Shown: in pieces, positions 59,873-64,000 of the stretch
How positions within the stretch are numbered: position 1 is the first letter of the stretch
Layout of the letters: the number at the start of each line of letters is the position of its first letter
Assembly: GCF_000615945.1 (NCBI RefSeq)
Contig: NZ_BAMO01000018.1
Location: forward strand, 1 to 64,000
Direction: 5' to 3'
Length of the DNA: 64,000 nucleotides
From: Caldalkalibacillus mannanilyticus JCM 10596
Lineage (GTDB): Bacteria; Bacillota; Bacilli; Caldalkalibacillales; JCM-10596
The notes under the pieces: generated by a model
What the model saw: the letters and a program-made list of their open reading frames with translations, nothing else
Database searches by the model: none
Told to the model about the DNA's origin: nothing
Position numbers and translations under genes: made by a program

Positions 59873-60223
59873 ATGAAAAAATTTGGTCTATTTATTGTTG
59901 GAGCGATTGCAACCATCGTTGCCTTAGCAAATCTTGGTCCCATGATTGGACTGGGCATCACATTAATTCTTCTGTATTTTGTGGCAAAAGAGTTTCTCAA
60001 GACAGAAAGCGGAGTAAAGAAGGTGATGTGGGCAATCATCGGGTGCATTATTTTCGCCTTCACTGCTTCTAACATTCCGGCAGTGGTCGGTGTAGCTGCT
60101 GTCTATGTCCTCTATGTAGTTTACCGCAAGTGGAATCAAATCGAAGAAAAGCCCGTTGTTGAAGAAGAAAATGATCCATTTACTAATTTTGAGAAGCAAT
60201 GGTCAGAACTAAAACAACTCTAG
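59873..60223 (+). CDS. liaI: LiaI-like small membrane protein
   Basis: 116-residue membrane protein with two to four helices (ATIVALANLGPMIGLGITLILLY, then AIIGCIIFAFTASNIPAVVG) and an acidic cytoplasmic tail. It matches the Lmo0954/LiaI-type family that anchors LiaH to the membrane. ATG follows AAAGGAGGTC. First gene of the lia operon. The 180-base region upstream contains a TACGTCTTAGGTACTA element that might be a LiaR target, but the match to the known LiaR box is weak. Confidence 0.8.
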   Translation: MKKFGLFIVGAIATIVALANLGPMIGLGITLILLYFVAKEFLKTESGVKKVMWAIIGCIIFAFTASNIPAVVGVAAVYVLYVVYRKWNQIEEKPVVEEENDPFTNFEKQWSELKQL

Positions 60224-60284
60224 AAATGAACGGAACATAATTTTTATACAAGAAGAAAAAAATGAAGTAAAGGGGAGAAGAAAA

Positions 60285-60926
60285 ATGAGTATATTTTCAA
60301 GAATAAAAAATGCGATATCAGCCGATTTTCACGAGGTATTAGATCAAAAAGAGCAGAAAAATCCAATTGCCCTGCTTAATCACTATCTTAGACAAAGCGA
60401 GCAGGAAGTAGAAAAAGTACGCAAGCTTGTAGAACGTCAATATAGATTGAAGGAAGAATTTACACGCGAGCATCGTAAGGCGCAAGAATTAGCTGAAAGA
60501 AGAGCAAAACAAGCAGAAGTGGCATCTAAAGCGGGTGAAATGGAGCTTCATCATTATATTGTGGAGGAACAAGCGCAGCAGGAGCAACGTGCAGCCCGCT
60601 TGAAGGATTCTCTACAACAAGCCTCTCAACAGCTTACTGCGCTTGAGAGAAAGTATGATGAAATGAAAAACAAATTAAAGGATATGTATATCAAACGTAT
60701 GGAGCTAATGGGAAGAGAAAATATTGCTCGTGCTCAGCACCGTATGAACCAGGTTCTTGATACTGTTGATGAAACCAATCATTTCTCTAAATTCGAGGAA
60801 ATTGAAAATTATTTAGAAAGAGTGGAACATCAAGTGAACTCTTCCTATTATCGCAATACCATCGATTCCCGAATTGCTCAATTAGAAAAAGAGATTCAAA
60901 AAGGAGAAAGTCATTCTCTTTCCTAG
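60285..60926 (+). CDS. liaH: PspA/IM30-family protein LiaH
   Basis: 213-residue coiled-coil protein of the phage-shock-protein A family, which assembles on damaged membranes. The N-terminus (SIFSRIKNAISADFHEVLD) is followed by an uninterrupted Glu/Arg/Lys/Gln coiled coil. Start follows AAAGGGGAG. It is the second lia gene, before a partial terminator that should make liaIH more abundant than the downstream regulators. Confidence 0.93.
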   Translation: MSIFSRIKNAISADFHEVLDQKEQKNPIALLNHYLRQSEQEVEKVRKLVERQYRLKEEFTREHRKAQELAERRAKQAEVASKAGEMELHHYIVEEQAQQEQRAARLKDSLQQASQQLTALERKYDEMKNKLKDMYIKRMELMGRENIARAQHRMNQVLDTVDETNHFSKFEEIENYLERVEHQVNSSYYRNTIDSRIAQLEKEIQKGESHSLS

Positions 60927-60949
60927 TCCAAACATGATATTCTAATAGG

Positions 60950-60974
60950 AGGCGTAGTTAACTGCGCCTTTTTA
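60950..60974 (+). terminator. Terminator/attenuator between liaH and liaF
   Basis: AGGCGTAG (60950-60957) pairs with CTGCGCCT (60962-60969) with one G-U pair, then a short T run (60969-60973). B. subtilis also has a terminator after liaH. Confidence 0.75.
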
Positions 60975-61066
60975 GCACTAACAAAATTGTATCTTTCTTT
61001 TGTGAATCGATGAGGATAGATGCGCTCATATAAGTAGTGGATATGATCACCGAGAGGAGGGAGACC

Positions 61067-61798
61067 ATGTTAAATAGGTTCAAAACGGAAGATTTTAATG
61101 GACTTGTTCTACTGGGTATTGTCTTATTATTAATTGAATTATCTTTTTTTAATGGTCAACCTATCGTTTTTCTTATTTTTTCATTTTTTAGCATTACCTA
61201 TGGCTATAGGAGGATGACGAAGACAAGAGGAAAAATTCTTTTTTGGTTTGGGATCGTTATTGTCGCTATTACGATCTTGAATATGGTTACCTTTAAGATT
61301 TTTCTGATTATCTTTCTTATTTATTTACTAAAGCAGTTTAGAAAATCTAAACAGCACCCGTCCTTTATTGAACCTGAAGTCATGCAATCAGAGAAGATAA
61401 GAAACGAACCTATTGTAAGACGTGAGCCTCTCTTCACCAATAAATTACTTGGAGTCCAAAGAACACCAGATCATGTTTACGAATGGAATGATATATCGAT
61501 TCAAGGTGGAATTGGAGATACCATCATTGACCTGAGCTATACGGTCTTACCCAAAGGAGAATCGGTGATTAGTATCCGACATATGATCGGCAGAATACAA
61601 ATATTAGTTCCTTACGAAGTGGAGGTAAGTGTTCATCATTCCACTATTTTTGGTAAGACAACCGTTCTTCAATATGAGGATAACCAGTATTTCAACCAGA
61701 CATTCCATATACAAACCCCTGAGTATGACCAAGCGGAACAGAAGATAAAAATAATGACGTCCATCCTATCTGGAGACCTTGAGGTGAAGAGAATATGA
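61067..61798 (+). CDS. liaF: LiaF-like membrane inhibitor of LiaS
   Basis: About 243 residues. Three to four N-terminal helices (about residues 10-85) precede a cytoplasmic beta-rich domain (about 125-240: ISIQGGIGDTIIDLSYTVLP, GRIQILVPYEVEV) characteristic of LiaF and cell-wall-active antibiotic response proteins. ATG 61067 follows AGGAGGGAG; an in-frame ATG 61037 is too far upstream. It overlaps liaS by four bases. Confidence 0.88.
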   Translation: MLNRFKTEDFNGLVLLGIVLLLIELSFFNGQPIVFLIFSFFSITYGYRRMTKTRGKILFWFGIVIVAITILNMVTFKIFLIIFLIYLLKQFRKSKQHPSFIEPEVMQSEKIRNEPIVRREPLFTNKLLGVQRTPDHVYEWNDISIQGGIGDTIIDLSYTVLPKGESVISIRHMIGRIQILVPYEVEVSVHHSTIFGKTTVLQYEDNQYFNQTFHIQTPEYDQAEQKIKIMTSILSGDLEVKRI

Positions 61799-62847
61799 GT
61801 ACCGTTCAGCGTCAATTACTCATGAGTTTGGCTCTAGCCCTCTTCGTAGCACTTATGGTCAGCATCCTTATTTTTATGGCATTTCCCTTGGAGGATTGGT
61901 CGATCCTATGGGAAAAAGAGCTCTTCAATTTTCCCTTTTTATTGGTGATCCCCGCGTTCCTGATCCTTATTACGGCAGGGTTTGGCATTGGGTTTGGATG
62001 GTATTGGAAAGCTCAATTTCAGCAAATATCAGAGGCTCTTTTTGAATTAGAGCAAGGACGATTTAGTGGACGTTTTGATAATCCGAGTGGCGAAGAGATG
62101 ATCTTGATCGAGTCTCGTATGGAAAAAATCCACAGACAAATCATAGAACAAACAAAGCTATCCCAAAGGCTGGCTAATGAAAAAGCAGAGGATCTGGAAA
62201 AACGAATACAAGAAATGATTTCTCAAGAGAGGAACCGGTTGGCTCGTGAATTACATGATTCGGTGAGTCAGCAGCTTTTTGCTGCTTCCATGCTTATGTC
62301 GGCAGTGAATGAAGCCAAAGAGCCCTCCAATGATTCCAATGATGTAGAAGCGAAACAGCTTAAACTGGTTGAGCAAACCATTCAGCAATCCCAGCTTGAA
62401 ATGCGAGCTCTGTTACTCCATCTTCGGCCTGTTGCTTTAAAAGGAAAAACCCTTCAGGAGGGGATGCAGGAGCTATTAATTGAGTTGGTGCAAAAAGTGC
62501 CACTTAAAATACAGTGGAAAATTGAAGAATTCGAAATGGATAAGGGGATCGAGGATCATCTTTTTCGAATTCTTCAAGAATCTCTATCCAATACACTGCG
62601 TCATGCCAAAGCAAATTCAATCGAAGTTCTTTTGGTTCAGCGTGATGGTTTTATTATCCTGCGCGTTGTGGATGATGGAGTTGGCTTTGATGTAGAGGAG
62701 TCGAAAACCGGTTCATATGGTCTACAGAACATGCATGAAAGAGCCTTAGAGGTAGGAGGAAATCTGAAGCTCGTGAGTGTCAAGGAAAAAGGAACCCGCC
62801 TAGAGGTTAAGGTTCCCATGATTGAATTAAAGGGTGATAATGAATGA
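61795..62847 (+). CDS. liaS: Sensor histidine kinase LiaS
   Basis: 350-residue NarL-type sensor kinase. Two helices (about residues 9-30 and 47-70) enclose a very short extracellular loop, so it senses within the membrane. A short linker leads to HisKA_3 with His154 in [16 protein letters not shown] and to HATPase motifs [21 protein letters not shown] and [12 protein letters not shown]. Start and stop overlap the neighbouring genes by four bases each. Confidence 0.94.
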   Translation: MSTVQRQLLMSLALALFVALMVSILIFMAFPLEDWSILWEKELFNFPFLLVIPAFLILITAGFGIGFGWYWKAQFQQISEALFELEQGRFSGRFDNPSGEEMILIESRMEKIHRQIIEQTKLSQRLANEKAEDLEKRIQEMISQERNRLARELHDSVSQQLFAASMLMSAVNEAKEPSNDSNDVEAKQLKLVEQTIQQSQLEMRALLLHLRPVALKGKTLQEGMQELLIELVQKVPLKIQWKIEEFEMDKGIEDHLFRILQESLSNTLRHAKANSIEVLLVQRDGFIILRVVDDGVGFDVEESKTGSYGLQNMHERALEVGGNLKLVSVKEKGTRLEVKVPMIELKGDNE

Positions 62848-63479
62848 TAAAAGTACTATTTGTAGACGATCACGAAATGGTTCGTATAGGTGTTACCTCC
62901 TATTTATCCGCCCAGCCAGATATTGAGGTGATAGGTGAGGCGGAAAATGGAAAGCAGGCTGTTGATTTAGCCCTTCAGCTCCGTCCTGATATTATTTTAA
63001 TGGATTTGGTGATGCCTGAGATGGACGGAATTGAAGCTACCAAACAAATTATGGAGAGCTGGTCAGAAGCCAAAATCATCATTGTGACAAGCTACTTGGA
63101 TGATGAGAAGGTCTATCCTGCTCTAGAAGCAGGGGCAACAAGCTATATGCTAAAAACCTCCAAGGCTAGTGAGATTGCTGATGCTGTAAGGTCGACATAC
63201 CGCGGGCAATCCGTGCTAGAACCTGAAGTGACTGGAAAAATGATGTCCAAGATGCGTAAGCCCAAAGAAACGTTGCCTCATGAACAATTAACCAGTCGTG
63301 AGCTAGAAATTTTATTATTAATGGCAGAAGGAAAGAGTAATCAGGAAATCTCCGATGAGCTATTTATCGCTCTACGAACCGTAAAAACGCATGTAAGTAA
63401 TATTCTCGGAAAGCTCGATGCCCATGATCGAACCCAAGCTGTGATATATGCCTTTAAGCATTCCCTTATTGACAAATAG
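62844..63479 (+). CDS. liaR: Response regulator LiaR
   Basis: 211-residue NarL/FixJ-type regulator. Receiver: Asp54 in [13 protein letters not shown], with DDHEMVR at the N-terminus. The C-terminal LuxR-type helix-turn-helix has [21 protein letters not shown] and [12 protein letters not shown]. Target genes in B. subtilis include liaIH itself. It overlaps liaS by four bases. Confidence 0.95.
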   Translation: MIKVLFVDDHEMVRIGVTSYLSAQPDIEVIGEAENGKQAVDLALQLRPDIILMDLVMPEMDGIEATKQIMESWSEAKIIIVTSYLDDEKVYPALEAGATSYMLKTSKASEIADAVRSTYRGQSVLEPEVTGKMMSKMRKPKETLPHEQLTSRELEILLLMAEGKSNQEISDELFIALRTVKTHVSNILGKLDAHDRTQAVIYAFKHSLIDK

Positions 63480-63530
63480 GACAAATAGTGTAGATTAGTA
63501 ATTGTCAAGACATCAGAAAAGAGGGATGAT

Positions 63531-64000
63531 ATGAGTATAAAAATTGTGACAGATTCAACGGTTGATTTACCAAATGAGATCCTGGAGGAATACAATATCG
63601 AAGTGGTTTCACTCTCGCTGACTATCGATGGTGAATCGTATCTAGACCGGATTGATATCACACCCTCAGAGTTTATAAATAAACTAAAAGTAGCTAAGGA
63701 CGTACCCAAAAGTTCTCAGCCTGCTATTGGTTCCTTTGTTGATGTGTATGATCGTTTAGGGCAAGATGGAAGTCAAATCATCTCCATTCACATGACTGCT
63801 GGGATGAGTGGTACATACGCCTCAGCACACAGTGCAGCAGAGATCACGAGCTCAGATGTGACAGTAGTGGATTCCAAATTTATTTCAGTGGCTTTAAGCT
63901 TTCAAGTCCTTGAAGCGGCAAAAATGGCTCAAAGAGGTGAAAGCCTTGAAGCCATTCTTCATAAATTAGAGAAAATCAGAGAAAACTCCTCTCTCTATAT
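63531..64000 (+). CDS. DegV-family fatty-acid-binding protein (partial)
   Basis: N-terminal 156 residues of a DegV protein, continuing beyond the right edge. It opens with KIVTDSTVDLP, followed by the ligand-contact stretches PKSSQPAIGSF and SIHMTAGMSGTYASA with conserved Thr and Ser. In Gram-positive bacteria these bind fatty acids and supply the FakA kinase. ATG follows GAGGGATG. It begins 51 bases after liaR. Confidence 0.93.
   Translation, partial: MSIKIVTDSTVDLPNEILEEYNIEVVSLSLTIDGESYLDRIDITPSEFINKLKVAKDVPKSSQPAIGSFVDVYDRLGQDGSQIISIHMTAGMSGTYASAHSAAEITSSDVTVVDSKFISVALSFQVLEAAKMAQRGESLEAILHKLEKIRENSSLY

Noticed and set aside
1-64000. CRISPR arrays, tRNA or rRNA genes, transposases, integrases, prophage genes
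   Set aside because: No direct repeat arrays, tRNA-like cloverleaf clusters or such proteins were seen on either strand.

Overview
The window is about 64 kb of a low-GC (roughly 40-44 % by eye) Gram-positive chromosome. Strong AAGGAGG-type ribosome binding sites, an oxygen-sensing Fnr with a C-terminal cysteine cluster, a YkoC/E/D transporter, a full lia envelope-stress operon, a SpoIIM-type protein and an RsbU-like phosphatase all point to Bacillales (Bacillus, Brevibacillus or Paenibacillus relatives). The genus cannot be fixed from sequence alone. I found no rRNA, tRNA, CRISPR array, prophage or insertion sequence.

Layout: 1-2022 (minus) a secreted nucleotidase running off the left edge; 2198-7534 a D-2-hydroxyacid dehydrogenase, an OmpR-type two-component system and an MMPL exporter; 7619-25313 an 18-kb inositol catabolic island; 25335-27184 a possible tiny membrane protein and a chemoreceptor; 27195-30116 (minus) an ECF transporter of the YkoCED type; 30304-38257 a signalling block with a 7TM hybrid kinase/diguanylate cyclase, a REC-PP2C phosphatase, an anti-sigma-like HATPase with a PilZ-like N-terminus, FapA and a STAS protein; 38511-41064 a SulP transporter and small membrane proteins; 41178-48018 a MoxR/DUF58/DUF4129/DUF4350/SpoIIM/RDD cluster; 48103-55032 (minus) an anaerobic adhE-pflB-pflA-OFA transporter operon; 55562-57047 a MobA-like gene divergent from fnr; 57252-59692 a sugar kinase, an SDR and a HAD phosphatase; 59873-63479 liaI-liaH-liaF-liaS-liaR; 63531-64000 the start of a DegV protein.

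The inositol island holds an RbsABC-type ABC importer, IolG and two more Gfo/Idh/MocA dehydrogenases, IolI, IolD, a single polypeptide that joins IolE to IolB, IolC, IolA and IolJ. Together these convert inositol to dihydroxyacetone phosphate plus acetyl-CoA. Two LacI paralogs with nearly identical DNA-reading helices replace the usual DeoR-type IolR. Five AAGCGCTT-centred palindromes in front of transcription units are their likely operators.

The fermentation operon has a perfect Rex-type palindrome and two Fnr-type sites in its 0.5-kb upstream region. fnr itself has an Fnr site at the class II activator position (-41.5), and that site also faces the divergent mobA-like gene.

A striking technical feature is at least 17 single- or double-base frameshifts in otherwise intact, conserved genes (nucleotidase, dehydrogenase, iolG, lacI, transporter genes, iolI, iolEB, chemoreceptor, STAS, moxR, DUF58, pflB three times, HAD and others). 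Nearly all are apparent one-base losses next to short homopolymers. They look like consensus sequencing errors, not gene decay, so I give each such gene its reconstructed extent.
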